Positions 44,284 to 53,988 of a DNA stretch of 64,000 nucleotides are shown one piece after another. The position numbers were made by a program, and so were the translations under genes. The stretch's first letter is position 1, and every line of letters begins with the position of its first letter. The notes beneath the pieces were generated by a model. The model had not been told where the DNA came from, searched no databases, and saw only the letters and a list, made by a program, of their open reading frames with translations. The stretch comes from an uncultured Eubacteriales bacterium (GTDB lineage: Bacteria; Bacillota; Clostridia; TANB77; CAG-508): contig CADAHH010000019.1 in the NCBI GenBank assembly GCA_902787685.1, positions 1 through 64,000 on the forward strand, in the 5' to 3' direction.

Positions 44284-45942
44284 ATGAATATTAAGGAATT
44301 GTTCACATATCACCCAAAACAATACTATAACTTTGAATTAAAGTCTACTGGAAATTCTTTACAAAATTATGAACCTGCACCTAAACAAAATGTATCATCA
44401 AATATAGAATTAAACTTAAAATATATTCAATCAAAATATCAAACAAATATTAACTCTGATATTATGATAAGAACCTTTAATTTAATTGCACAAAATAAAA
44501 CATATAAAGCATTTTTAGTTTATATTGATGGTATGGTGGATTCAAAGCTAATTAATGATTTTGTTCTAGAACCACTCATGTTACGCTCATACAGCAATAC
44601 TTATACCGAAAACATTAATCAATTAATATCAGAAAATAATAATAACATATCTGTAAAAAAAATTACTAAATTTAATTTAGAGGATTATATTTATGATAGT
44701 CTTATTCCTCAAAATAATTTAACTAAAAAAACAGAACTCAATAAATTAATAGAAAATGTAAATTCTGGAAATTGTGCTTTATTTATAGATACATTAGAAA
44801 TTGCTTTTGATATAGATATTAAAGGATTTAAACAAAGAAGTGTAGACACCCCACAAAATGAAAATATTATTAATGGTCCACAAGAAGCATTTGTTGAAAA
44901 TATTAGAGTTAATACATCTCTTTTAAGAAGAATTCTAAATAATGAAAATTTAATAATTGAAAGTATACAAGTTGGTGAAATAAGTAAAACCCAAGTTGCT
45001 GTTTGTTATATGCATAATATTATTAATCCAGAACTTGTAAAAGAAATTAAATATAGAATTAATAATTTAAAATTAGATAGTTTAATTTCATCTGGCCAGC
45101 TTGCTCAATTAATTGAAGAAAATGAAAAAATTGATATTCCAACTCTTTTGGAAACAGAAAGACCTGATAAATGTTCTAAATTTTTGATGCAAGGTAGAGC
45201 TGTAATTTTGGTAAATGGAAACCCATATGCTATTATTGCACCAGCAGTTTTAATTGATTTTTTAGCTTCTCCTGAAGATACAAACCTAAAAACATTATTT
45301 GCGAATTTTTTAAAGATTTTAAGAATTTTGGCATATTTTATTACACTTTTAGCTCCAGGAATGTTTATTGCAATTACTGGTTTTCATCATGAACTATTAC
45401 CAACTGAGTTATTGTTTTCTATTTTAGCAAGTAGAGAACATGTACCTTTTCCTATAATTTTCGAATTGATACTTATGGAAATTTCTTTTGAATTAATTCG
45501 TGAGTCTGGAATAAGAGTACCTGCGCCAATTGGTGCAACTCTTGGAATTGTAGGAGCATTAATTTTAGGAGATGCTGCTGTATCTGCTCATATTGTAAGT
45601 CCTATTTTAATAATAATAGTAGCTATTACTGGTTTAAGCTCTTTTGCAATTCCAGATTTTGCATTTTCTTTTCATTTAAGAATTTATAGATTTTTATTTA
45701 CACTTTTAGGTTTTTGTGCTGGGTTTATTGGTATTGGAGCAGGATTACTTGTTTATATAAATATGCTTTGTAGTATGAGCTCATTTGGTGTAAGTTTTGT
45801 GTCTCCACTTACAAGTTCATTGTCTACACACTTAAATAGTTTTTTTGTAAAACCTGCTTGGAAATATGAGAAAAGACCTGGATTTATTCAACCAAAAAAG
45901 AAATATGCTCAACCTAAAATATCTAAAAAGTGGAGGTATTAA
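44284..45942 (+). CDS. gerKA: Germinant receptor A subunit (GerKA/GerA)
   Basis: A 552-residue GerA-family subunit of the spore germinant receptor in the inner spore membrane. An N-terminal soluble domain (1 to about 290) includes NSDIMIRTFNL and the typical FKQRSVDTPQNENIINGPQEAF. The C-terminal part has several membrane helices (APAVLIDFLASPEDT, ELLFSILASREHVPFP, GIRVPAPIGATLGIVGALIL). I start at ATG 44284 after AAAGGAG; a longer frame runs through a repeat. gerKB overlaps its stop. Together with C and D it senses nutrients and starts germination. Confidence 0.95.
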   Translation: MNIKELFTYHPKQYYNFELKSTGNSLQNYEPAPKQNVSSNIELNLKYIQSKYQTNINSDIMIRTFNLIAQNKTYKAFLVYIDGMVDSKLINDFVLEPLMLRSYSNTYTENINQLISENNNNISVKKITKFNLEDYIYDSLIPQNNLTKKTELNKLIENVNSGNCALFIDTLEIAFDIDIKGFKQRSVDTPQNENIINGPQEAFVENIRVNTSLLRRILNNENLIIESIQVGEISKTQVAVCYMHNIINPELVKEIKYRINNLKLDSLISSGQLAQLIEENEKIDIPTLLETERPDKCSKFLMQGRAVILVNGNPYAIIAPAVLIDFLASPEDTNLKTLFANFLKILRILAYFITLLAPGMFIAITGFHHELLPTELLFSILASREHVPFPIIFELILMEISFELIRESGIRVPAPIGATLGIVGALILGDAAVSAHIVSPILIIIVAITGLSSFAIPDFAFSFHLRIYRFLFTLLGFCAGFIGIGAGLLVYINMLCSMSSFGVSFVSPLTSSLSTHLNSFFVKPAWKYEKRPGFIQPKKKYAQPKISKKWRY

Positions 45943-47030
45943 TGGAAAGAAAATTAGGGAACTTTGAAGTAATTAATAGTTTAATAATGATGTCCATTGC
46001 AGATATAGTTCTTACATCAGCAGGTATATTAATAAAAGAAGTAAATTCTGCAAGTCTTTTAACCTCTTGCTTAATAAGTATATTAGGAATTATTATAACT
46101 TTTATTATGTGCAAGCTTTCTAAAAATTTTATAGGAAAAGATATTCTGAATATTTCAGAATATCTAGGCGGGAAATTTTTAAAAACTATTGTAGGCTTTG
46201 GTTTTGTCATTTATTTCATTTTAATATTAGCACTATTTTTAAGACAAACCTCTGATGCAATGCAACTAATCTATTACCCCCTTACTCATATTATTTTTAT
46301 TATTGCACTTTTATCTATTGCAACAGGTATTATAGCCAGCTTTGGAAATAATAGTATATTCAAAGCTACAAGCTTAATTGTACCATTTTTATATACTGCA
46401 ATTTTTCTTATTTTTATTGGTAATACAAAAAATTTTAATATTAATAATATGTTTCCTATTTTCGGAAATGGATTTAATCATTCTTTTATTAAAGGGCTAA
46501 CAAATATTTTTACTTTTTCAGGTTTAAGTTATTTATTTTTCTTTCCTTCCAAGCTAAAAAAACCTGAAGAAATAACTAAAATTGGTTTAATATTTTCTAT
46601 TTTAAATGGTGTTTATTTAATATTTTGTGTGGCAGATATATTGTTTTTATTTTCAGATGCAATGAATCACTCTCAACTTCCACCTCTTTATATTTCTGTA
46701 AGATATATTGAGTTCGGTACTTTCTTTCAAAGAATGGATGCTGCATTTATCTTTTTATGTGTATTAGGGCTTATTTCTGCTTTAAATATAAATTTATACT
46801 TTATATTAGAAATTTTGAAAAACATTACAAATCTATCAGATAGTAAACCTCTTATATTCCCTTGTTTACTTACTTCATTTGGAATAGCATTAGGATTAAA
46901 ACAAGACTCAACTTTGGATTTTTTAGAAAATAGTCTTTCTAAAATTTTGTTTATTGTTTTTACCTTTGTTGTTCCACTAATTATTTTTATAGGAGCAATA
47001 ATTAAGAAGAAATTTAAATATACTCAGTAA
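45942..47030 (+). CDS. gerKB: Germinant receptor B subunit (GerKB)
   Basis: A 362-residue membrane protein with about ten helices, of the spore-germination GerB family related to amino-acid transporters. It begins LGNFEVINSLIMMSIADIVL and contains SEYLGGKFLKTIVGFGFV and a PPLYISVRYIEF stretch. The ATG overlaps the gerKA stop (TAATG), with TGGAGG before it, so translation is coupled. In germinant receptors this subunit is thought to hold the ligand pocket. Confidence 0.92.
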   Translation: MERKLGNFEVINSLIMMSIADIVLTSAGILIKEVNSASLLTSCLISILGIIITFIMCKLSKNFIGKDILNISEYLGGKFLKTIVGFGFVIYFILILALFLRQTSDAMQLIYYPLTHIIFIIALLSIATGIIASFGNNSIFKATSLIVPFLYTAIFLIFIGNTKNFNINNMFPIFGNGFNHSFIKGLTNIFTFSGLSYLFFFPSKLKKPEEITKIGLIFSILNGVYLIFCVADILFLFSDAMNHSQLPPLYISVRYIEFGTFFQRMDAAFIFLCVLGLISALNINLYFILEILKNITNLSDSKPLIFPCLLTSFGIALGLKQDSTLDFLENSLSKILFIVFTFVVPLIIFIGAIIKKKFKYTQ

Positions 47031-47032
47031 AC

Positions 47033-47222
47033 TATAAATATTAAATACTTTTCAATTTTCTCGGCTCATTTCGTAATTTAAGAAATTCTACATCAATTTT
47101 TCGGCACCCTTTCACTTAGTCCTCGCTTTGCTCGACGCGAACATTTTCCAAAAAATTTCTTAGAATTTCTAAAATTACTCCAATCACATTCGAAAATTTC
47201 AAATTATTTAATATTTATATTT
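47033..47222. repeat. CTCGGCT/ACATTCGA palindromic repeat, copy E
   Basis: Lies between gerKB and gerKC. It carries TTTCTCGGCTCATTTCG on the left, the inner pairs AAATTTCTTAGAATT and GTCCTCGCTTTGCTCGACGC, and CTCCAATCACATTCGAAAA on the right, with outer AT-rich inverted arms (ATAAATATTAAAT/ATTTAATATTTAT). Confidence 0.8.
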
Positions 47223-47258
47223 CACTAATAATTATTTTGTTTTTTGAAAGGAGCATTT

Positions 47259-48647
47259 ATGAAATCTGTATTAAAATGGTTCATCATTATAATGACAATT
47301 ATTATTTTTCTATATGCTTTTTCTTCTTCTTATTATTCACAAAACATTGACCATTTAGATTATGTTATAGCTCTCGGAATAGATAAACTTCCTAATAGTG
47401 ACAATCTTTCTGTTACTTTTGAATTTGCAAATTTAGGCTCTTTCTCAGAAAATTCTTCTTCTGAACAAACAGAACCTATTATAAACACTATTATTGCTCC
47501 AACTATTCCTAATGCCTTAACAATTATGAATGCGTATATTGGTAAACAATTAAACTTATCTCACTGTAAAGTAATAGCCTTTTCAGAAGATTTTGCAAAG
47601 ACTGGCATTTTAGATGAAGTTTCTTTTTTAACTCATAATATTCAGATTAGACCTACAACAAATGTTGTTGTAACAGATTGTAATGCTGTTGATTATTTAA
47701 AACATTCAACTTCTTCTTTAGAGCAAGTTTTAACAAAATATTATGATATTTTCCCTACTTCAAGTGAATATACTGGATATACTTCTAATATACCACTAGG
47801 AAGATTTTACGAAAATCTATTAGATATAAACTCTGGCGCTGTAACTATTTTAGGTAGTTTAGTTGAAAATGCGGATTCAAAAAATGAAAATCCATCTTCT
47901 TCAAATTCTCAAAATTCTGATGTTTCAGTCCCTTCAAAAAGCAATAACACTTCTAAATCATCAGATACAAATAATAATTCTAATAAAGAAAATGAATCTA
48001 CAAAAATGGATAATAAGAATACTATAACAAAAACTATACAGAATAATAAACAAGATTATCAATCTTTTGATCCAAAATCTGCCATATCAGAAGGAGATCG
48101 TGGTGCAGAAAATATGGGACTTGCAGTATTTAAAGATGATAAATATGTGGGAAGTCTATCCACAATAGAAACACTTTGTTATTCACTTTTAAAAGATGAA
48201 GTTGATAATTTCGTATTAACTATAACGAGCCCTTTTGATGAAGCAGAAAAAGTAGATATCAAAGTAGGTGATTTATCACAATTAAAAACTGATATCGATA
48301 TTTCAAAAGATACACCAGTTATTAATATTAAATTTAATTTAACAGCAGAAGTGATTAATGTACTAGATAATCAAAATACACCATATGATAAAACTTTAGA
48401 AAAATTAAATTTTGCACTGAAAGAGTATCTAACAGAAGAATTTAAATCTTACTTATACAAAACATCACGTGAATATAATTCTGATATAAATGAATTTTAT
48501 AAAATTGCAAAACGTAAATTTATAACTAATTCTGATTTTTCTAATTATGATTGGGCTAATAAATATGAAACTGCAGAGTTTAATATTGAATTTAATGAGG
48601 ATATTATATCAACTTTAATAATAAGACATGAAGGAGATAGAGTATGA
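47259..48647 (+). CDS. gerKC: Germinant receptor C subunit (GerKC), no lipobox Cys
   Basis: A 462-residue GerC-family subunit. An N-terminal hydrophobic helix (about 6-22) is followed by LDYVIALGIDKLPNSDNLSV, the C-subunit start, and the C-terminal domain (DEVDNFVLTITSPFDEAEKV, FYKIAKRKF). A Ser/Asn-rich linker (about 215-255) splits it. GerC proteins are usually lipoproteins, but there is no Cys in the leader (AFSSSYYSQN), so here it is probably held by its helix. I start at ATG 47259 after AAAGGAG. The next small ORF overlaps the stop. Confidence 0.9.
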   Translation: MKSVLKWFIIIMTIIIFLYAFSSSYYSQNIDHLDYVIALGIDKLPNSDNLSVTFEFANLGSFSENSSSEQTEPIINTIIAPTIPNALTIMNAYIGKQLNLSHCKVIAFSEDFAKTGILDEVSFLTHNIQIRPTTNVVVTDCNAVDYLKHSTSSLEQVLTKYYDIFPTSSEYTGYTSNIPLGRFYENLLDINSGAVTILGSLVENADSKNENPSSSNSQNSDVSVPSKSNNTSKSSDTNNNSNKENESTKMDNKNTITKTIQNNKQDYQSFDPKSAISEGDRGAENMGLAVFKDDKYVGSLSTIETLCYSLLKDEVDNFVLTITSPFDEAEKVDIKVGDLSQLKTDIDISKDTPVINIKFNLTAEVINVLDNQNTPYDKTLEKLNFALKEYLTEEFKSYLYKTSREYNSDINEFYKIAKRKFITNSDFSNYDWANKYETAEFNIEFNEDIISTLIIRHEGDRV

Positions 48648-48823
48648 ATACTTTTTCTATTAAATTGTTTTTTTCAGAAGTTTGCATAGTTATCTTTTTG
48701 CACATGTTATCTTTTGCTTTTTTTGAAATAAAACAAAATAATAATAAATTTGGTGGAATTTTTACTATTGTTTTCTCTTTATTAAGTATTATATTAAGTA
48801 TATTTGTATTTTGGACAAATTAA
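48644..48823 (+). CDS. Small two-helix protein, likely germinant receptor D subunit
   Basis: A 59-residue ORF, whose ATG overlaps the gerKC stop (ATGA). It has two hydrophobic helices (about 10-27 and 38-57) with a short polar loop (IKQNNNKFGG). Small two-helix D subunits occur in many ger operons and adjust receptor function. The size, topology and coupling fit that. AAGGAGAT lies before the ATG, inside gerKC. A terminator follows directly. Confidence 0.75.
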   Translation: MNTFSIKLFFSEVCIVIFLHMLSFAFFEIKQNNNKFGGIFTIVFSLLSIILSIFVFWTN

Positions 48824-48845
48824 AAGACAGATAGTTCTGTCTTTT
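48822..48845. terminator. Bidirectional terminator after the ger operon
   Basis: Arms AAAAGACAG and CTGTCTTTT around six bases, between the convergent germination operon and the LamG gene. Confidence 0.8.
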
Positions 48846-50038
48846 AATTCTCTACATTAAATCTGATTTTATCTTGTTTGTAATTTTGTTGAATTTCTTT
48901 ATCTGTTAAGCAACGATTGTAAATTCTAACAGAGTATATTTTTCCGTTTAAATAGCTTCCGTCTGGCATTTAGTCCATTTGGATTAGCTCCTAAAACCAT
49001 AATAGTATTATTATTTGGATTTTTTATATCTCCTTCTATACTTGTTTTTGATGTTTTTATTCCATTTTCCCAAAAATTAATCGTTTTATTTGCTTTATCA
49101 TAGTTTGCTGTTAGACAATACTTCTTATCTGCAACTATTATATTATCACTGTTTAATAGCTTATAACTATTACCTATATATCCACAAAATTGATTTTGAA
49201 ATTTTTTTGTAGATTCAGTTATTGAGTTATATAATAGTCCATAACCTCCTCCTTCCCAATTACCAACATAAGCCGATTCTCTATCGTTTATTTGAGTATT
49301 TTCAATAACTGCCTCAATAGTAATATCCCTACTATTCATTTCTCCAATAGAAACCCAATCATCAACTCCATCAAATAATAAGCAATTCTCTCCCCATAAT
49401 GGATTATTTTTTAATACTCCATCATTTACATCGTCACATAAATTTTTCCATATTGTTGATGACGAATCGTGATTATTATCACCTAATCCTGCATTATTTA
49501 TTCCATCAAAATGTAAAATCATACCATCTTCTATATAATCATCATATGCTTTTTTCCAAAATTGTTTATTATCTATCATAACACATAAATAATAGTATCT
49601 TTGAGTTTCTAAAGTATTACTGCTTGCTATAAATTCGTTTTCTCCATTTCGATTTTCAACATAAGTCCAATTTGTTATATTTTCAATTAAAGGTGTATTA
49701 GTGTTTTCATTACTTGAATACCATCCATATTTTAATGTCTCTATATTATAGTATTCTAAATTGGTATATACATCAACTGAAACCTTATTATTTGTTTTAT
49801 CAAATTCAGGAACTCCAAACTCAACTGATAGATTATTTTTACCTAATAATTCTGCATAAATCGAATTCATATTGTTTATATCTTTTTCATAATTAGCTTT
49901 TACTTGCCTATATTCTTTATCAACAGCAGATTGCTTACTTTGCATATACATATTAACACTTACAACTGATGCTAAAAAAAACAAGCAAGAAACTAATACA
50001 AATAAAGTTATTGACCCCTTTTGGCTTTTTAAATTCAT
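48844..50038 (-). CDS. Membrane-anchored LamG/concanavalin-like protein, needs +1 frameshift at CGG
   Basis: A surface protein with one N-terminal membrane helix (MNLKSQKGSITLFVLVSCLF, pilin- or TadE-like), a beta domain (about 70-165) and a LamG-type sugar-binding fold (about 170-390: DGMILHFDGINNAG, CLLFDGVDDWVSI, INFWENG). After AGA comes CGG (48961-48959), and the zero frame ends at TAG. Skipping the C gives AR-GSYLNGKIYSVRIYNRCLTDKE, the exact last strand of a LamG domain, and adds 38 residues to a total of 397. The gene lies between the ger operon and veg. GAGGAG precedes the ATG. Confidence 0.85.
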
Positions 50039-50156
50039 AGCCTTTCTCCTCTTTAAAATTATTAATTATTAAAAATATTTTTTTATTATTAAAGATATTC
50101 CTTTAAAAAATTTTAGATTTTTGTAGAAAAAAAGCAAGTGTTAAATACTTGCCTTT

Positions 50157-50465
50157 TTATGTGTTTTGTATTCTATATTTTCTTTTAACTATTGGTTCTG
50201 CTGGTGGTATTAATGGGCAATATGTATTATCAGAATTTAAAACTTGAACTTCAACTGTTCTAGTTAAAACATCTGTATAACTATATGTTGCATTTCTTGC
50301 TCCTTCATCATATTTTATAGTGAATATGTTTGCATACACTTTATCTATTGTAGCTTCTCTTTCAAAACTTTTATTTCTCCCAAGTGATCCTTTAACTATT
50401 ATCTTCTGTCCAATTTTGTCAAAAATATTTGACTTTAAGTTCAAAATATCTGTTGAGCAAATCAT
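50157..50465 (-). CDS. veg: Veg family protein
   Basis: A 102-residue protein of the Veg family, which affects biofilm formation and spore outgrowth in Bacillus. The core text GQKIIVKGSLGRNKSFEREA and YSYTDVLTRTVEV is typical; the C-terminal tail (PLIPPAEPIVKRKYRIQN) is an extension. The order yabG-veg is kept from Bacillus and supports the call. GAGGGTGATA precedes the ATG. Confidence 0.9.
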   Translation of the reverse strand: MICSTDILNLKSNIFDKIGQKIIVKGSLGRNKSFEREATIDKVYANIFTIKYDEGARNATYSYTDVLTRTVEVQVLNSDNTYCPLIPPAEPIVKRKYRIQNT

Positions 50466-50656
50466 TTTATATCACCCTCTACAATAATAATTTATGTCTA
50501 AATTATAACATTCGGGTAGTAAAAAGTCAAAGCCTTGGTAATTGTGTCTTTCAGGGTTTTTGCTTCTATTTCAATACTTTCAGAGCTTCTTTACAATATT
50601 ATTACATTTATGTTACAAAAATATTACAAAAATGTAACTAGCTGCAAAACAACTAT

Positions 50657-51443
50657 TTATTTGTCTTGCAGCTTCATCTTTCCGTTTTGCTCCTATGCCT
50701 CCAATACCTCTTCTTCCATCTCTTAGCTCTTTTTCTATATCTTCAATACTGATATAATTAAACTCATCCGTAGTTGCTATTTTTCTTGCAACTTTTAGTG
50801 GATCCATAATATCTATTAAAATTCTTGCTGGACTTGATGCAAAGTTCGCTCCAGCCTGAATTAATGCTTCAAAATAACTTTGGCAAGCTCCTGCAAAAAT
50901 CATTAAATCTGTATAATAATCTTTTTCGAATCTTCTTGCTTCTCTAACTGTTTCAATAAAATATTTTGAATTTCTATAATTATATATGTCATAAAATCCA
51001 TGTTTTTTATTAAACATTCCATCATGTCCTGTAATTACTAAAATATCTGGTCTATAATATTCTAATAGATTATACACAATTTTTGGCTGTCGTTTTTCAG
51101 AAACATTTTTTACAATTGCATTTATCCCCATTTTTTGATAATACCTACTAGATTTTTCACTATATCTTTTATCTCCATCTAAATGTAATATTTTTCCTGT
51201 AATAGCTTTTATTTGGTTTCGATTTTCTTCTTTTTTTATTCCCTGTTCAAATATGATTTCTTCTTTATTTATTTCTTTAAGTGATATTAATTCTAAATCA
51301 TTAATATCACTATCTGCAATAATTCTTACAAATAATCCTTCTAAAAGTACATTCTTTTTATCTTTTATATCTTTAATAATAAAAAATATATCTTTATTGT
51401 ATGATACTCTCCCGACTATGTCTCCTTTTTTTAATCTTTTCAT
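50657..51443 (-). CDS. yabG: YabG sporulation protease, probable +1 frameshift at CGG
   Basis: YabG cuts spore coat proteins during coat maturation. The core text LEGLFVRIIADSDINDLELI, YRPDILVITGHDGM, FETVREARRFEKDY and IFAGACQSYFEALIQAGANF is typical, and the Cys in GACQSYFEA and the preceding His fit the protease. In the zero frame the gene ends with an unlikely hydrophobic tail (SCFAASYIFVIFL) reading into intergenic DNA. At AAA CGG (50684-50682) a skip of the C gives GIGAKGKMKLQDK and an early stop, the more usual end. With ATG 51443 the product has 261 residues. This shift is less certain than the others. Confidence 0.85.
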
Positions 51444-51571
51444 AATATTCACCTCTCACAGGCTAATATTATTATATGTCGATTAATGTCGACTTGTGAA
51501 TTTACTATTATATTCTAAAACATATACTATTGAATATAATTAAACAAAAGTATTTCAAATGGGGGCACTAA

Positions 51572-51832
51572 ATGAGAAAATTTACTATTGAAGAACGAGC
51601 AACAAGACTCGCTCATTATATAATTGAAACAAAAGATACTGTACGAAGTACTGCAAAAAAATTTGGTGTTTCAAAATCAACGGTACATAAAGATGTTTCT
51701 GATCGATTATTAAAAATTAATCCTATATTAGCAAAAGAAGTTAGAGAAATTTTAGATGAAAATAAAGCTGAAAGGCACATTCGAGGCGGTATGGCGACTA
51801 AATTAAAATATTTGAGAGAAAAACAGTTATAA
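51572..51832 (+). CDS. spoIIID: Stage III sporulation regulator SpoIIID
   Basis: An 86-residue DNA-binding protein of the mother cell. The helix-turn-helix reads TVRSTAKKFGVSKSTVHKDV, and the basic tail ends HIRGGMATKLKY. SpoIIID turns many sigma-E genes on or off and links to sigma-K. Length and text are close to the well-known family. GGGGGC lies before the ATG, and the gene lies divergent from yabG. Confidence 0.95.
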   Translation: MRKFTIEERATRLAHYIIETKDTVRSTAKKFGVSKSTVHKDVSDRLLKINPILAKEVREILDENKAERHIRGGMATKLKYLREKQL

Positions 51833-51837
51833 TTTTA

Positions 51838-51890
51838 ATTTGGGACCGGGTACTTTTTTGAAATTTCAATTTGGGACCCGGTCCTTTTTT
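51838..51890. repeat. GGGACCGGGTAC repeat pair
   Basis: TTTGGGACCGGGTACTTTTTT and TTTGGGACCCGGTCCTTTTTT follow each other with AAATTTCAA between them. They match the right end of the 7631 element and belong to the same group of terminal boxes. Confidence 0.7.
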
Positions 51891-51914
51891 AAATAATAGT
51901 GAAGATTATATATA

Positions 51915-52773
51915 TTAGATAATATCTTTAAAACTTGTAATCACATTGGCTCCTTGCTTTATAAGATCATTCGTTCCTTCAGAGTTAGGAGCATCAATAT
52001 TTCCGAGGTACAACATATACATCTCTTCCTTGTTCTAAAGCAAAATCAACAGTTATCAAAGTTCCACTTTTCTTTTTAGCTTCAATGACAATTATTTTTT
52101 TGCTTAAGCCACTTATAATTCTATTTCTAAGTGGAAAATTCAATTTTTCAGGTTTTGTACCTAATGGAAATTCAGATATAATTGCTCCATCATATTTTAA
52201 TATATTATCTACTAAATATTTATTTTCAATTGGATATATAATATCTACTCCATTACCTAAAACCGCAATAGTTTTGCCTTTAGCAAATATTGCTCCCAAA
52301 TGTGAAAATTCATCTATTCCCTTTGCTAAACCACTTACTATATTTATATTTTGTTTTGATAATTCATAACTGAATCTTTGGGCTATATTTCTTCCATATT
52401 CTGAACATTCCCTACATCCTACTATTGCGACATTTGCACCCTTTAAAATATCCTTATTTCCTCTAATATATAAACAAATTGGTGGTCCGTATATTTCTCT
52501 TAATAAATATGGATATTCATCATCTGAAATTGAAATAATATCAATTTGATTTTTTTGCATATATTTCAAGTGTATTATAGCTTGTTTTCGAATTTCTAGA
52601 TTTAAAATATTCTCACTCATTTTTTCTGAAATAAAATCAACTTGCATTAATTCCTTTTTTGTTGCATGAAATATATTTTTATTTGTTTTAAATCTTTTTA
52701 TTAAATTAGAATATTTTTTAAATCCCAAATTTTTTATTAATGATAACCAAACTTTATAATATTGCTCTTCTAT
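51915..52773 (-). CDS. dprA: Second DprA with SAM-like domain, +1 frameshift at CGG and ATA/ATT start
   Basis: A second DprA: N-terminal helical SAM-like domain (about 1-70), then the Rossmann core (VAIVGCRECSEYGRNIAQRF, NIVSGLAKGIDEFSH, IAVLGNGVDIIYP, IIVIEAKKKSGTLITVDFAL). After GTA CCT comes CGG (52005-52003); skipping the C gives VPGNIDAPNSEGTNDLI-QGA, the conserved DprA end, up to TAA at 51915. No ATG has a ribosome binding site; AAAGGAGG lies seven bases before ATA (52773), where homologous proteins would start. The product has about 285 residues. It lacks the C-terminal winged helix of the copy at 10 kb. Confidence 0.88.
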
Positions 52774-52959
52774 AATTCTTCCTCCTTTAAATAAAAAAAT
52801 AGGCATAAAAATAAAAGCTCAAAACTTCTATTCTTATCCCTTAAACTTCTATTATATTAGCATATTTTAATTGTTTTTTCAACAGAAACATAATATTTTT
52901 TTAAAAAACCCTTGAATTTAACTAAAAATTGTGCTATTATATATAAGCAGTTTGAAAAT

Positions 52960-53035
52960 CGAGGCGTAGCGCAGTTGGTAGCGCGCGTGGTTTGGGACCA
53001 TGAGGTCGCAGGTTCGATCCCTGTCGCCTCGACCA
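52960..53035 (+). tRNA. tRNA-Pro (TGG)
   Basis: Acceptor CGAGGCG/CGCCTCG, anticodon TGG in GTGGTTTGGGACCAT, T-loop GGTTCGATCC and encoded CCA. The integrated element begins right after it, so its 3' end may be the attachment site, a common place for integration. Confidence 0.96.
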
Positions 53036-53092
53036 TCTAAAGTAGCTTTTGCAGGAAACTGCAGAAAGACGAAAGTTATATCAAAAGTGCAT

Positions 53093-53139
53093 AAAATACG
53101 TTATTTCAAGAAATTGAGATAACGTATTTTTCTTTTTTC
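53093..53139 (+). terminator. Terminator after tRNA-Pro
   Basis: Arms AAAATACGTTATTTC and GATAACGTATTTT with a short loop and TTTTTCTTTTTT behind. Confidence 0.8.
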
Positions 53140-53173
53140 AATCTTCTAAAATCCTTCTACATCATCAAATTTT

Positions 53174-53296
53174 GTTCTAGAAAATTTTTCTAGAACAGAA
53201 ATCTAATTTAAAATTTTAAAAATTTAAAATTAATCGAAGAGCAAGATTCTGTCAAATCAAGTGTTTTAAGATTATTTTCTAGAACTTTTCTAGAAC
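53174..53296. repeat. TTCTAGAA repeats before the replication gene
   Basis: TTCTAGAA occurs four times: at 53175 and 53188 as a palindromic pair (13 bases apart), and at 53277 and 53288 as a direct pair (11 bases apart, one helical turn). The block ends 36 bases before the replication gene and is a good candidate for initiator or operator sites. Confidence 0.7.
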
Positions 53297-53331
53297 AATT
53301 TAGATTAAATTTATGTGGAAGGAGGTCTATA

Positions 53332-53925
53332 ATGTATGAATTCACCCCATTTAAAAAGACGGATAAACTTTCATTTGAAAGTTTTATGAAATTTCCAAGA
53401 GAATTATTAACAAAAGAAGAATATAAAATTCTATCACCAAATGCTATGTTACTTTATTCTGTTTTAACCGATAGGTTAGATTTGTCATTTAAACAAATAA
53501 CAGAAAACAGAAAAATACAATTCTATGATGCTAAAGGGGATATGTATGTAATCTTTAAAAGAGATGAAATACAAGAAAGATTACATATAAAACGTTCTGC
53601 ATTAGATAGTGCAATTTTACAATTAAAAGAATGTAATCTTATAAAAGAAAAAAAGCAAGGTAAAAATCTGCCAAATATTATTTATTTAGGCAAAACCATA
53701 GATATGATGAAAAATTCAAAATTAGAAGAAATTGGGACTGCTGAAAATCATCAGTCAAGAGTGTATAAAATAAACAGTCCTGAAAGCAGAAAATCAGCAG
53801 TCCATAATAGCAATAATAATAAATATATAAATAATAATTATAATAGCTATCAAAGTAAAAATCAAAAGTATCAGGGAAGAACTTATCCTCCTGGATCTTT
53901 AGAAAAACTTTATGCCAATCGTTGA
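53332..53925 (+). CDS. repA: Replication initiator (RepA_N-like)
   Basis: A 197-residue protein. Residues 1 to about 105 fit the RepA_N domain of Firmicute plasmids and conjugative elements (FMKFPRELLTKEEYKILSPN, AMLLYSVLTDRLDLS, then the winged-helix part RDEIQERLHIKRSALDSAIL). An Asn/Ser-rich linker (about 145-175) leads to a short tail ending EKLYANR. It starts behind a very strong AAGGAGG. It would allow the element to replicate when excised. The TTCTAGAA repeats upstream may be its sites. Confidence 0.85.
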   Translation: MYEFTPFKKTDKLSFESFMKFPRELLTKEEYKILSPNAMLLYSVLTDRLDLSFKQITENRKIQFYDAKGDMYVIFKRDEIQERLHIKRSALDSAILQLKECNLIKEKKQGKNLPNIIYLGKTIDMMKNSKLEEIGTAENHQSRVYKINSPESRKSAVHNSNNNKYINNNYNSYQSKNQKYQGRTYPPGSLEKLYANR

Positions 53926-53988
53926 TAGTAGTGAAAATCGAACAAATTTGAATCACCAAATTTTTAAAAAATAATGTAAAAGGAGAAT

